Source: Gibbula magus (taxonomy: Eukaryota > Mollusca > Gastropoda > Trochida > Trochidae). From it: a stretch of DNA of 64,000 nucleotides. A program made the translations under genes and the position numbers. Location: NCBI GenBank assembly GCA_936450465.1, contig OW388294.1, positions 67,412,075 to 67,476,074 on the forward strand, read 5' to 3'. This document shows, in pieces, positions 28,601-39,473 of this stretch. The notes beneath the pieces were generated by a model. The model saw only the letters and a program-made list of their open reading frames with translations. It ran no database searches and was not told where the DNA came from. Position 1 is the stretch's first letter; each line of letters starts with the position of its first letter.

Positions 28601-31600
28601 TGTTTCAGTTGAATGATGAGGCCAGGGTGTGACAGTGTCAGTGTTTCAGTTGAAAGATGAGGCCAGGGTGTGACAGTGTCAGTGTTTCAGTTGAATGATG
28701 AGTCCAGGGTGTGACAGTGTCAGTGTTTCAGTTGAATGACGAGTCCAGGGTGTGACAGTGTCAGTGTCTCAGTTTAACGATGAGTCCAGGGTGTGACAGT
28801 GTCAGTGTTTCAGTTGAATGATGAGGCCAGGGTGTGACAGTGTCAGTGTTTCAATTGACTGAAGAGGCCAGGGTGTGACAGTGTCAGTGTTTCAGTTGAA
28901 TGATGAGGCCAGGGTGTGACAGTGTCAGTGTTTCAGTTGAATGATGAGGCAAGGTTGTGATAGTGTCAGTGTTTCAATTGAATGATGAGGCCAGGGTGTG
29001 ACAGTCTAAGTGTTTCAGTTGAATGGTGAGGCCAGGATGTGACAGTGTCAGTGTTTCAGTTGAATGATGAGGCCAGGGTGTGATAGTGTCAGTGTTTCAA
29101 TTGAATAATGAGGCCAGGGTGTGACAGTGTCAGTGTTTCAGTTGAATGATGAGGCCAGGGTGTGACAGTGTCAGTGTTTCAGTTGAATGATGAGGCCAGG
29201 ATGTCATAGTGTCAGTGTTTCAGTTGAATGATGAGGCCAGGGTGTGACAGTGTCAGTGTTTCAGTTGAATGATGAGTCCAGGGTGTAACAGTGCCAAGGT
29301 TTCAGTGTTTCAGTTGAATGATGAGGCCAGGTTATGACAGTGTCAGTGTTTCAGTTGAATGATGAGTCCAGGGTGTGATAGTGTCAGTGTTTCAGTTGAA
29401 AGATGAGGCCAGGGTGTGACAGTGTCAGTGTTTCAGTTGAATGATGAGTCCAGGGTGTGACAGTGTCAGTGTTTCAGTTGAATGATGAGGCCAGGGTGTG
29501 ACAGTGTCAGTGTTTCAGTTGAATGATGAGGCCAGGGTGTGACAGTGTCAGTGTTTCAGTTGAATGATGAGTCCAGGGTGTGACAGTGTTAGTGTTTCAG
29601 TTGAATGATGAGGACAGGGTGTGACAGTGTCAGTGTTTCAATTGACTGAAGAGGCCACGGTGTGACAGTGTCAGTGTTTCAGTTGAATGATGAGGCCAGG
29701 ATGTGATAGTGTCAGTGTTTCAGTTGAATGATGAGGCAAGGTTGTGATAGTGTCAGTGTTTCAGTTGAATGATGAGTCTAGGGTGTGACAGTGTCAATGT
29801 TTCAGTTGAATGATGAGGCAAGGTTGTGATAGTGTCAGTGTTTCAATTGAATGATGAGGCCAGGGTGTGAGAGTCTAAGTGTTTCAGTTGAATGATGAGG
29901 CCAGGATGTGACAGTGTCAGTGTTTCAGTTGAATGATGAGGCCAGGGTGTGATAGTGTCAAGGTTTCAGTTGAATGATGAGGCTAGGGTGTGACAGTGTC
30001 AGTGTTTCAGTTATATGATGAGGCCAGGGTGTGACAGTGTCAGTGTTTCAGTTGAATGATGAGTCTAGGGTGTGACAGTGTCAGTGTTTCAGTTGAATGA
30101 TGAGGCCAGGGTGTGACAGTGTCAGTGTTTCAGTTGAATGATGAGGCCAGGATGTCATAGTGTCAGTGTTTCAGTTGAAGGATGAGTCCAAGGTGTGACA
30201 GTGTCAGTGTTTCAGTTGAAGGATGAGGCCACGGTGTGACAGTGTCAGTGTTTCAGTTGAAGGATGAGGCCAGGGTGTGACAGTGTCAGTGTTTCAGTTG
30301 AATGATGAGTCCAGGGTGTGACAGTGTCAGTGTTTCAGTTGAATGATGAGGCCAGGATGTGACAGTGTCAGTGTTTCAGTTGAATGATGAGGCCAGGGTC
30401 TGACAGTGTCAGTGTTTCAGTTGAATGATGAGGCCAGGGTGTGACAGTGTCAGTGTTTCAGTTGAATAATGAGGCCAGGGTGTGACAGTGTCAGTGTTTC
30501 AGTTGAATGATGAGGCCAGGGTGTGAAAGTGTCAGTGTTTCAGTTGAATGATGAGGCCAGGGTGTGACAGTGTCAGTGTTTCAGTTGAATAATGAGGCCA
30601 GGGTGTGACAGTGTCAGTGTTTCAGTTGAATGGTGAGTCCAGGGTGTGACAGTGTCAGTGTTTCAGTTGAATGATGAGTCCAGGGTGTGACAGTGTCAGT
30701 GTTTCAGTTGAATGATGAGGCCAGGGTGTGACAGTGTCAGTGTTTCAGTTGAATGATGAGGCCAGGGTCTGACAGTGTCAGTGTTTCAGTTGAATGATGA
30801 GGCCAGGGTGTGACAGTGTCAGTGTTTCAGTTGAATAATGAGGCCAGGGTGTGACAGTGTCAGTGTTTCAGTTGAATGATGAGGCCAGGGTGTGAAAGTG
30901 TCAGTGTTTCAGTTGAATGATGAGGCCAGGGTGTGAAAGTGTCAGTGTTTCAGTTGAATAATGAGGCCAGGGTGTGACAGTGTCAGTGTTTCAGTTGAAT
31001 GGTGAGTCCAGGGTGTGACAGTGTCAGTGTTTCAGTTGAATGATGAGTCCAGGGTGTGACAGTGTCAGTGTTTCAGTTGAATGATGAGGCCACGGTGTGA
31101 CAGTGTCAGTGTTTCAATTGACTGAAGAGGCCAGGATGTGATAGTGTCAGTGTTTCAGTTGAATGATGAGGCCAGGGTGTGATAGTGTCAGTGTTTCAGT
31201 TGAAAGATGAGGCCAGGGTGTGACAGTGTCAGTGTTTCAGTTGAATGATGAGGCAAGGATGTGATAGTGTCAGTGTTTCAGTTGAAAGATGAGGCCAGGG
31301 TGTGACAGTGTCAGTGTTTCAGTTGAATGATGAGGCCACGGTGTGACAGTGTCAGTGTTTCAGTTGAAAGATGAGGCCAGGGTGTGACAGTGTCAGTGTT
31401 TCAGTTGAATGATGAGGCCACGGTGTGACAGTGTCAGTGTTTCAGTTGAATGATGAGGCCAGGGTGTGAAAGTGTTAGTGTTTCAGTTGAATGATGAGGC
31501 CACGGTGTGACAGTGTCAGTGTTTCAGTTGAATGATGAGGCCAGGGTGTGAAAGTGTTAGTGTTTCAGTTGAATGATGAGTCCAGGGTGTGACAGTGTCA

Positions 31601-34600
31601 GTGTTTCAGTTGAAAGATGAGGCCAGGGTGTGACAGTGTCAGTGTTTCAGTTGAATGATGAGGCAAGGATGTGATAGTGTCAGTGTTTCAGTTGAAAGAT
31701 GAGGCCAGGGTGTGACAGTGTCAGTGTTTCAGTTGAATGATGAGGCCACGGTGTGACAGTGTCAGTGTTTCAGTTGAATGATGAGGCCAGGGTGTGAAAG
31801 TGTTAGTGTTTCAGTTGAATGATGAGTCCAGGGTGTGACAGTGTCAGTGTTTCAGTTGAAAGATGAGGCCAGGGTGTGACAGTGTCAGTGTTTCAGTTGA
31901 ATGATGAGGCCACGGTGTGACAGTGTCAGTGTTTCAATTGACTGAAGAGGCCAGGATGTGACAGTGTCAGTGTTTCAGTTGAATGATGAGGCCAGGGTGT
32001 GACAGTGTCAGTGTTTCAGTTGAATGATGAGTCCAGGGTGTGACAGTGTCAGTGTTTCAGTTGAATGATGAGGCCAGGGTGTGATAGTGTCAGTGTTTCA
32101 GTTGAATGATGAGGCCAGGGTGTGACAGTGTCAGTGTTTCAGTTGAATGGTGAGGCCAGGGTGTGACAGTGTCAGTGTTTCAGTTGAATGATGAGTCCAG
32201 GGTGTGACAGTGTCAGTGTTTCAGTTGAATGATGAGTCCAGGGTGTGATAGTGTCAGTGTTTCAGTTGAAAGATGAGGCCAGGGTGTGACAGTGTCAGTG
32301 TTTCAGTTGAATGATGAGGCAAGGATGTGATAGTGTCAGTGTTTCAGTTGAAAGATGAGGCCAGGGTGTGACAGTGTCAGTGTTTCAGTTGAATGATGAG
32401 GCCAGGGTGTGACAGTGTCAGTGTTTCAGTTGAATGATGAGGCCAGGGTGTGACAGTGTCAGTGTTTCAGTTGAATGATGAGGCCAGGGTGTGACAGTGT
32501 CAGTGTTTCAGTTGAATGATGAGGCCAGAGTGTAACAGTGTCAGGGTTTCAGTTGAATGATGAGTCCAGAGTGTAACAATGTCAGTGTTTCAGTTGAATG
32601 ATGAGGCCAGGGTGTGACAGTGTCAGTGTTTCAGTTGAATGATGAGGCCAGGATGTCATAGTGTCAGTGTTTCAGTTGAATGATGAGTCCAGGGTGTGAC
32701 AGTGTCAGTGTTTCAGTTGAATGATGAGTCCAGGGTGTAACAGTGCCAAGGTTTCAGTGTTTCAGTTGAATGATGAGGCCAGGTTATGACAGTGTCAGTG
32801 TTTCAGTTGAATGATGAGTCCAGGGTGTGATAGTGTCAGTGTTTCAGTTGAAAGATGAGGCCAGGGTGTGACAGTGTCAGTGTTTCAGTTGAATGATGAG
32901 TCTAGGGTGTGACAGTGTCAGTGTTTCAGTTGAATGATGAGGCCAGGGTGTGACAGTGTCAGTGTTTCAGTTGAATGATGAGGCCAGGGTGTGACAGTGT
33001 CAGTGTTTCAGTTGAAAGATGAGGCCAGGGTGTGACAGTGTCAGTGTTTCAGTTGAATGATGAGGCCAGGGTGTGACAGTGTCAGTGTTTCAGTTGAAAG
33101 ATGAGGCCAGGGTGTGAACAGTGTCAGTGTTTCAGTTGAATGATGAGGCCAGGGTGTGATAGTGTCAGTGTTTCAGTTGAATGATGAGGCTAGGGTGTGA
33201 CAGTGTCAGTGTTTCAGTTGAATGATGAGGCCAGGGTGTGACAGTGTCAGTGTTTCAGTTGAATGATGAGGCCAGGATGTGACAGTGTCAGTGTTTCAGT
33301 TGAATGGTGAGGCCAGGGTGTGACAGTGCAAATTTCAGTTGAATGATGAGTCCAGGGTGTGACAGTGTCAATTTCAGTTGAATGATGAGGCCAGGTTATG
33401 ACAGTGTCAGTGTTTCAGTTGAATGATGAGTCCAGGGTGTGACAGTGTCAGTGTTTCAGTTGAATGATGAGGCCAGGGTGTGACAGTGTCAGTGTTTCAG
33501 TTGAAAGATGAGGCCAGGGTGTGACAGTGTCAGTGTTTCAGTTGAATGATGAGGCCAGGGTGTGATAGTGTCAGTGTTTCAGTTGAATGATGAGGCTAGG
33601 GTGTGACAGTGTCAGTGTTTCAGTTGAATGATGAGGCCAGGGTGTGACAGTGTCAGTGTTTCAGTTGAATGATGAGGCCAGGATGTGACAGTGTCAGTGT
33701 TTCAGTTGAATGGTGAGGCCAGGGTGTGACAGTGCAAATTTCAGTTGAATGATGAGTCCAGGGTGTGACAGTGTCAATTTCAGTTGAATGATGAGTCCAG
33801 GGTGTGACAGTGTTAGTGTTTCAGTTGAATGATGAGGCTAGGGTGTGATAGTGTCAGTGTTTCAGTTGAAAGATGAGGCCAGGGTGTGACAGTGTCAGTG
33901 TTTCAGTTGAAAGATGAGACCAGGGTGTGACAGTGTCAGTGTTTCAGTTGAAAGATGAGGCCAGGGTGTGACAGTGTTAGTGTTTCAGTTGAATGGTGAG
34001 GCCAGGGTGTGATAGTGTCAGTGTTTCAGTTGAATGGTGAGGCTAGGGTGTGACAGTGTTAGTGTTTCACTCCAAATATTGGTCAGGGATGTGACATTTC
34101 TAGTGTTTCAACGATGAGTCCGGGCTGGGCAGTGGTGTTTGTTCTGCACGTTGTTAGCATTGTGTAGTGACACATCGGTTCACTGAAGCGTCACTCAATA
34201 CTCATCAGTGCCAGTCGGTGCCTGAAGGTTTCACCATATATCTAAAACTACTACAGCGCTGCATGTTTCTCTCTGCAACAATACCAACCTTTATGTAGTA
34301 CTTGTTCACATTACATTCCACTCATCTCGGAGAGACAGCAATGGTTACCCTTGTTCAACCCGGAAGAATGAATATTCCTTTTTCATAATGTGTTTTTTTT
34401 TTAAACTGTGTCATCATTAGATTGCTAAAACATGACAGTTTGATAGACATTTTCTGTACATACTTGTATCATATTGTACCATTTACCAAAAAGTATTTCT
34501 CGAGAATATAATAGCAAGAGTTCCTCTCAATCCATGGAAACCATACAGTACGAAATACATAAAAAATACTTAATGGAGTTTATCGATGATCATATTCATT

Positions 34601-37600
34601 AATCTATTGCTCATGGCAGATTCAATTGAGTGATCAACTTATTGGAATAATGTATTGAGAATTTAAGTAAGTAGAATATTTCTATTGTAGACGGGACTGT
34701 GTGCTTTGTAAGGACAGCAATTCATCTGATTGGATCTACGTCATCAAGACCGGAAGTTGTCGTGTTCTGAAAAGTCTAGACGATGCGAAACCTACAGTAA
34801 CACGTGCCGGCTTCCAGGCCAGAACATCTCCTCGTGAGTTTATGTGGTGTACCATGTTTCATGAGACAAAATTAACTTTAATATCTAATTTCAAAATACT
34901 TTAAAGGGTTAATTTTAACGAAATGCTGTATGACAGACCGCCCGTCAATTAAGTAATATTACAAGAGTAACTATGGGACGAGATGATATCACGTTGTGTA
35001 ATCAAATACGGTTTATATTACCTTTTTCAGAAAATATGACACACGCTTCTTTTTCGTATTCTTACCTACATACATATTTTAAGTAATTGTTTTAGCCACC
35101 AAAGGGACAGACTAGAAAAGGTTGATGTTGGATAAATCGACAATGGTGCTTTTTTTTATTTTGAATAATGCCTTGGGTGAGATCGGAAGAAGAAATCATT
35201 TTAGTTCCATATCCTTTACCCATTTCAATCAAAAAAAACTTTTGTATTGAAAATAATGTCTCTGATAAAATGTTATTTAGGTCACGGTACAGGATCCCCC
35301 ACGTCAAGAAACAACTCTCCCGTTCCCAGCCGTGTTGCCACGCCCCCATCTCCACGCTCCTCGCCCAGACAAAGGCGACAAGGGGTGGTCAACCTTCGCC
35401 CCGCCCACTTTGAACGTTCTAAACATTCATTGGCTGACACCATTGATGGACGTCCAGAGGCAGGTGAGAAAAAAATTCAGTTGATTTTTAAAGATGAAAT
35501 ATACGTACGTATGTAATTAAATTCTTCCCAAAATAGGGCTTGGTCAACTCATGGTCCTCCCCCTTCTGCTGATCTAGACATTGATACCAACAGTGAGAGT
35601 CAAGAATCGGTAAGATGTATTGTCGAAAACTAGCGACAAGAAAGCATAGGACCATTGGACATAAATAATATTTTTTTTATCTCCATTTGAGCGTTCTTCA
35701 CGTTCGTCTGTTGATACCTGAAGAGAGGTTTGAAAATTGTTGTTAAGCTAAAATTGGCTTATGTTAAAACAAAATGCTTCTTTGTAGTTGTTAAGCGATA
35801 AACGAGAAATCCTGGTTACAAAATGAATATGATTATGAAATGAATGTAATCTAGTTTTTTTCGCTGACATCTTATCGTATAAACATGACATGTCGGTGTT
35901 GATATAGTTTGTCCTTGATAGTGAATGTTATGAGTGTCTTCATCAATAAATTGAATTACTCCTCTTTGTGTATTCCCATGTACAGTATGTTAGTATGTCA
36001 ACAGCTTTCCTTACAACATTGTTTACTTAGTATAACATTGCCAAACATTATCGATATTGTCGAGATCAGATCCCCCCCCCCCCCCCCCCCCCCCCCCTCC
36101 CTTTCAAAACTACTTGATCCGTCACTGGGGGTAAGTACCTGCTTTGAAACAAGTATCATTGATTAATTATCATTAAAACCGCATTTTTTACACTTACATC
36201 TCGAAGAACGTCTGTGGTTATAGGCGAATATTGTAAATGTATAGTCAAACGAGGTCAAGAAAGTGTATTACTCTTACCTATACAAATTCTCTGAATGAAA
36301 CAAACCCCGCGGAGTTCCAATCATCTAGATCACTTAGTGCAAGGACCACTTCTATTCATGTTCTGGTTATAGAGTACCTCTCACGGCGTCTATTGTAGAT
36401 AATAAGGAGTTAGAAATTGTAAACTTTCTAGCAATCTAGGATCAATAAGATAGAAGATATAATAACGACACAACTAGCCCAGTTCACACATCATTCAACT
36501 TCCCAATGCAAGGCATAACTCTTGCCAGTCTCCATTACTGGCTGATTTAGGCCTTGCAGTATTTCCTTAAGAAATCTGTGTTTGGAAATCCAGGCCCGCT
36601 ATGCATTTCTGGTGCAGCGATTCACTGTCTTGACACAAGAAAGCGAGGGAAATACCGCAAGGGATAAATCAGCGAAGGTACATATATGTACATATGTATA
36701 TATGTACATATCATGATAAGAAAATGACACATATAAATGTATGTACATAGTATACCCGCAATGGCAACGCAACAATATATCTATCAGAGCGGTGTTGTAC
36801 CAGTTGTTTGGCTTCAGAATCAGAATTAAAATCCATTAAAACTCTGGCCAATTTACCCGGATAACTAAAATAACGTTTGTGAGATTGTGTCTCTTGTGCA
36901 CTCACCGACAACAAGTCATTTACACTAGACTTAATCTGCCTCCCCCCCCCCCACGCCTGCCTTTAAACATTTAAACGTCCATAAGACAAGTGATAAAGTG
37001 TGTCTGACTCCAAGCCTACATGCAACGCATTCCACCTGATGAAGGAGTGAGCATGTACTCCGAAACGTCGTGTTTTTTCACATTAAAGAAGTTGGTTTCC
37101 AGAAAGTATTCCTGTTCTCATGTAATAGTCGTTATACAGAGAAGAAGCACGTGCACATCAAGGCGGACCGGAAGCCGGAGCATCTGGAGAAGCTGGAGCG
37201 AGTCCACAACAAACTGCATCCCAGGATGAGGAAGAGTCAACACAAGAGGATGCTGGATGCTGTGTTTGATGAGCGGATGCTTCTGCCTTCTGTTGGTGAT
37301 GACGTAGGTTCATAGTTTATTCAAAGCAGTAACCATATAACGTTTTGTCCATAACTTTAATTACATAAGTACAGCTACATGTAATTTCAAAAGAAATGCT
37401 ATCATATTGTATTTGAATTGACTCATAGGCAAACGTGAAGGATAGCTTTGCTCAACCGGAAGTTCATTTAAGTCAAAGCATTTCTTTGTTGTACAAGTAT
37501 ATATGTTAGTTTACTATTCATATGAGGATGTGTGGAGAAGTGCATTAGTAATCACCCAGCGTTACGTATTTATTACTCATATTCATTTTTAAAGAATACA

Positions 37601-39473
37601 TGTACATGTATTCAATGAGATTAAGCCACATTGGTTAATTATTGTACAATCTGTAATATGCTTTGTTTGATATAATTGTCTCACACTGATATATATTAAT
37701 GTACATATTTTAATAATAATATGTATTAACATTTGTTAACTTCTTTGTACACTGCCCATAATGGGTGTTTTCTGTACAATAAATATATTGTATCTTGTAT
37801 CTTGTTTAATACATCGGAGGCCAATGCCCGTGAACATATTTATTTTTTATTAAATCATTTAGCCTCAAATTCGGACTTCTTTCTCTAATTTCAGCTGTCT
37901 CGAGAGTCGACGAGAATTAGCACGAGAACAGTACATGATGACGTCACCTCAACTCCTCGCGTCTTCATCGAGGTCGCCAAGCTTGGACCTGGGGATCTGT
38001 TTGTAAGGAAACTATCTATATTGGGAAATCGATTCACATGTGAATGTATATTTGTGTATCAATACCATGTATGTGTCTGTATATACTTCTACAGTGTGTG
38101 TTATAGCTACTGCATAATTACCGAGGGAAAACTACATGAACTAGAGGTTGCTACTATAGATGTATACTCAACAGGGCTTGGAGCAGGTGGTGATGTTTTA
38201 TCTATGTATTTACGGGGGGGGGGGGGGGGGGGGGGGGGCTTCTGAACGGAAACTGCGGTCGCAAGTACTTCCGAAGATGTTTTCAGAATATCATTAGCAA
38301 TTTGGAAAAAACATAGGCGCCTTGAACATAGCAAACGACCAATTGAGGGGGTAATATAAGAAAGAAAAAAGAAAGACCGTGTATACTCGCTTGGCGTGAC
38401 TGCGCCTAAGTAATAACGCGTGTATTCGCGAGTACGCACGAACTCGTTTTCGCTCATAAGCGGGTACTCGCGAATACCGCGAGTACTCGCGTTCCTGAAC
38501 ACGCCTTTTTAATTATCACAACATCACATCACATGTTTAAATAAACGTTTCTACTATGGATGTATACTCCCCAGGGCTTGGAGCAGGTGGTGATGTCTGG
38601 TATCAGGGAGACAACCAACTGTAGCCTGGTGTCGGACGGAGCGGAGTGTATTCTCATCAACAAGAAATTCTTCAGGAAGCATCTCACGGAGGATCTGGCT
38701 AAACGCATCAGGCTTGAAGTAAGACTTTATTTACAAATAATTTTTTTCATGATTTATAACGTATACAGTTTTCTTATCACATAATCTGTTGTGCAAATAC
38801 ATGTACTTTATTCGGTTTTAGTCAGTTCAGGCTATGTTTCGCCAGGTTCTTACTTTCCTGACAAATGTCATTTATCTTTTATAGTGTAAAGTTTTTTTTT
38901 ATATTTTCACGAGAAGCACATATTGTTTTATCAATAGTTGACAGATATCATTTTATTACATGGTTCAATCGTAGTATTTTCCTAGGAATAAGGAATTTTC
39001 TCGCCGAGGAAGAACCCGTAGTAGCGTACCATTTATTGACGTCACGATCAAAGAGTGTTCTCTTTCAGAAGTCATGTCTTGTTTTAAAAAGAATACTTAT
39101 TTGATACGAAGAGGGTTATTTCACCGATAATATATATTTATCATCCAAAAATATATTCCACATGAGAAATCAAGCTATAAATAATATGTTCATTGACGAG
39201 TAATAAGAATAAAATTGATGATAAACATAATCTCACCCTCGTGTCTTCGGATATCAAATTTATCAACACTCGTTGATAAAAGTAAAAATATCCTCGGATA
39301 TTTGTAACTTTTATCAACTTGTTTTACATTTTCAGATCCACCCCCTACCTACCGAGGATGCGCTTCAGAAGAAGCTGCAGACCCAGACCAACTGGGATGC
39401 CTTCCGACAGATCACAGTGGACCAGCAACTAGCCTACAAGAGATATGTCCATAACTCTACCTTTAGATATTGA
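16625..39473 (+). CDS. CNBD2: CNBD2-like tandem cyclic nucleotide-binding protein, gene A
   Basis: Thirteen coding exons chosen by GT/AG sites and continuous frame: 16625-17056, 17995-18062, 19486-19624, 22474-22640, 23759-23832, 24221-24306, 24690-24919, 34691-34833, 35281-35463, 37140-37303, 37895-38002, 38575-38718, 39336-39473. They total 2,076 nt, about 691 aa. The start ATG follows an in-frame TGA at 16586. Order: a basic 144-aa N-terminus; a helical FRRCAEKVIWMQRF segment; the first CNB fold (GRVIIRQGHNAENFYMILSG, then FGELALIHKAQRSATV with the cassette Glu and Arg); a second fold (SDWIYVIKTGSCRVL) split by a Ser/Pro/Arg linker and a basic helix; its cassette region (GDLF-GLEQVV) lacks Glu and Arg. 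The C-terminus is NWDAFRQITVDQQLAYKRY. Family members act in the cytosol as cAMP sensors linked to sperm function; that role here is inferred. The intron 24920-34690 is mostly minisatellite. A candidate AATAAA is at 40251. Confidence 0.82.
18262..18641. repeat. (GTAT)n tetranucleotide microsatellite
   Basis: About 380 bases of almost pure GTAT with interruptions by GTGT, GTAC and GCGT. A longer inner block (TTGTGTGTATG to GTATGCGTGTG) occurs twice, so an internal duplication has taken place. It lies in gene A intron 2. Open frames over it are artefacts of the repeat. Confidence 0.95.
19816..19867. repeat. Dispersed repeat, copy 2
   Basis: Near copy of 8829-8881 (TACTGCAGTGTAATATTTAT ... ACTAGTGTAATGCCGC). 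It is followed at about 19904-19963 by three copies of a 20-bp unit (GGTCGAAACGCCGTCACAAT). In a gene A intron. Confidence 0.5.
20046..20154. repeat. Hairpin element, AATACTAAAC family, copy 2
   Basis: Ends AATACTAAAC and GTTTAGTAT match the element at 13896-14021. Here it is followed by the TGACGTCA-type repeat in plus orientation, so the two blocks may form one composite element. Confidence 0.5.
20166..20290 (+). repeat. TGACGTCA-type dispersed repeat, plus copy
   Basis: ACTCGCTCGTTGAAGATATC, then CGCATTGTGTAATAACACTG and GATTGACGTGACGTCAT, in the same order as the reverse copy at 14022-14240. Intronic. Confidence 0.6.
20303..20411. repeat. Perfect 42-bp-arm hairpin with GC-rich purine loop
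   Basis: Left arm 20303-20344 and right arm 20370-20411 are exact reverse complements (GTTAGAACCTATGAAGAG...). They enclose a 25-base loop built from GAGCGAGCGTAGCGAAGCGA. The perfect arms imply a recent or actively homogenised element. Intronic in gene A. Confidence 0.85.
21296..21440. repeat. Hairpin element, AATACTAAAC family, copy 3
   Basis: It begins AATACTTAACTCGG, ends GTTTAGTATA, and has internal inverted arms around AATACCATT and AATGGTAT. More diverged than the two other copies. Intronic. Confidence 0.45.
22050..22473 (+). repeat. Serial copies of the acceptor and 5' edge of gene A exon 4
   Basis: The real exon starts at 22474 with AACCACATAAGCGCTGAAGC. Before it, the same edge with its CAG acceptor recurs at 22053, 22118, 22141 and 22409, each with about 20-40 bases of exon-like sequence and point changes. 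The copy at 22409 also repeats the intervening segment (CTTCATAACGTAATTTCACA). Read in the exon frame it meets a TAA after 15 codons, so it cannot serve as the full exon. Confidence 0.8.
25058..34069. repeat. 41-bp-unit minisatellite, about 220 copies, 9 kb
   Basis: The consensus unit is the 20-mer GTGTGACAGTGTCAGTGTTT followed by CAGTTGAATGATGAGGCCAG and one G. Variants include GAGTCCAGG, GAATGGTGAGG, GAAAGATGAGG and a longer unit holding GTGCCAAGGTTTCAGTG. Subarrays show higher-order periods of 1,320 bp (27158-29819) and 369 bp (30360-31080). The array fills most of the gene A intron between the end of the first CNB segment (24919) and the start of the second (34691). Degenerate traces continue to about 34130. 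There is no long open frame, since each unit carries stops. Confidence 0.98.
27158..29819. repeat. 1,320-bp higher-order tandem duplication inside the minisatellite
   Basis: Bases from about 27158 onward reappear 1,320 bases later, with rare variant units (GAATGAGGAGGCC, CAGTCTAAG, GTCTCAGTTTAACG) in the same order. By eye only one mismatch stands out (27885 G versus 29205 C) before the copies part at 28500/29820. Confidence 0.9.
35538..35609 (+). pseudogene. 72-nt exon-like block with a stop, skipped in gene A
   Basis: It is bounded by AAAATAG and a GTAAGA donor and is a multiple of three long, so inclusion would keep phase. In the phase set by the preceding exon it reads into TAG. In another frame it encodes a plausible linker (AWSTHGPPPSADLDIDTNSE). 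The flanking exons join cleanly without it, so it may be a decayed cassette exon or a poison exon. Confidence 0.35.
36066..36130 (-). mobile_element. hAT-type MITE end with long poly-C run
   Basis: About 30 C residues followed by CTTTCAAAACTACTTGATCC and GTCACTGG. Read on minus this is CAGTGACGGATCAAG plus a G-rich run, like the terminal region of the element at 54832-54991. A truncated relic in a gene A intron. Confidence 0.45.
36505..36680. repeat. GCAAGGCATAACTC inverted-repeat element, copy 1
   Basis: It begins GCAAGGCATAACTCTTGCC, continues CTCCATTACTGGCTGATTTA and has an imperfect inverted right half (CCGCAAGGGATAAATCAGCG). Related copies are at 43027-43165, 50775-50972 and 58130-58308. 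Intron of gene A. Confidence 0.6.
38151..38239 (+). repeat. Upstream copy of the acceptor and edge of gene A exon 12, followed by poly-G
   Basis: Bases 38151-38196 match 38551-38596 with about four changes, exactly 400 bases apart. The segment includes the acceptor and the first exon bases GGCTTGGAGCAGGTGGTGAT. The copy then turns into unrelated sequence and a run of more than 20 G. It is not usable as a full exon. Confidence 0.8.
39228..39315. repeat. Hairpin (MITE-like) element, partial copy 2
   Basis: TCTCACCCTCGTGTCTTCGG and the following ATATCAAATTTATCAACACT match one half of the element at 1013-1129. It ends only about 20 bases before the last exon of gene A, so its sequence now makes up the branch-point region of that intron. 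Confidence 0.55.

Noticed and set aside
25058..34069. ATGATGA in each unit looks like a snoRNA C box
   Set aside because: The matching D box (CTGA) is absent from most units and no terminal stem is present. The motif is repeated only because the unit is.
35092..35413. Open frames overlapping the gene A linker exon in other frames
   Set aside because: They do not connect in phase to neighbouring exons; the frame chosen at 35281-35463 does.
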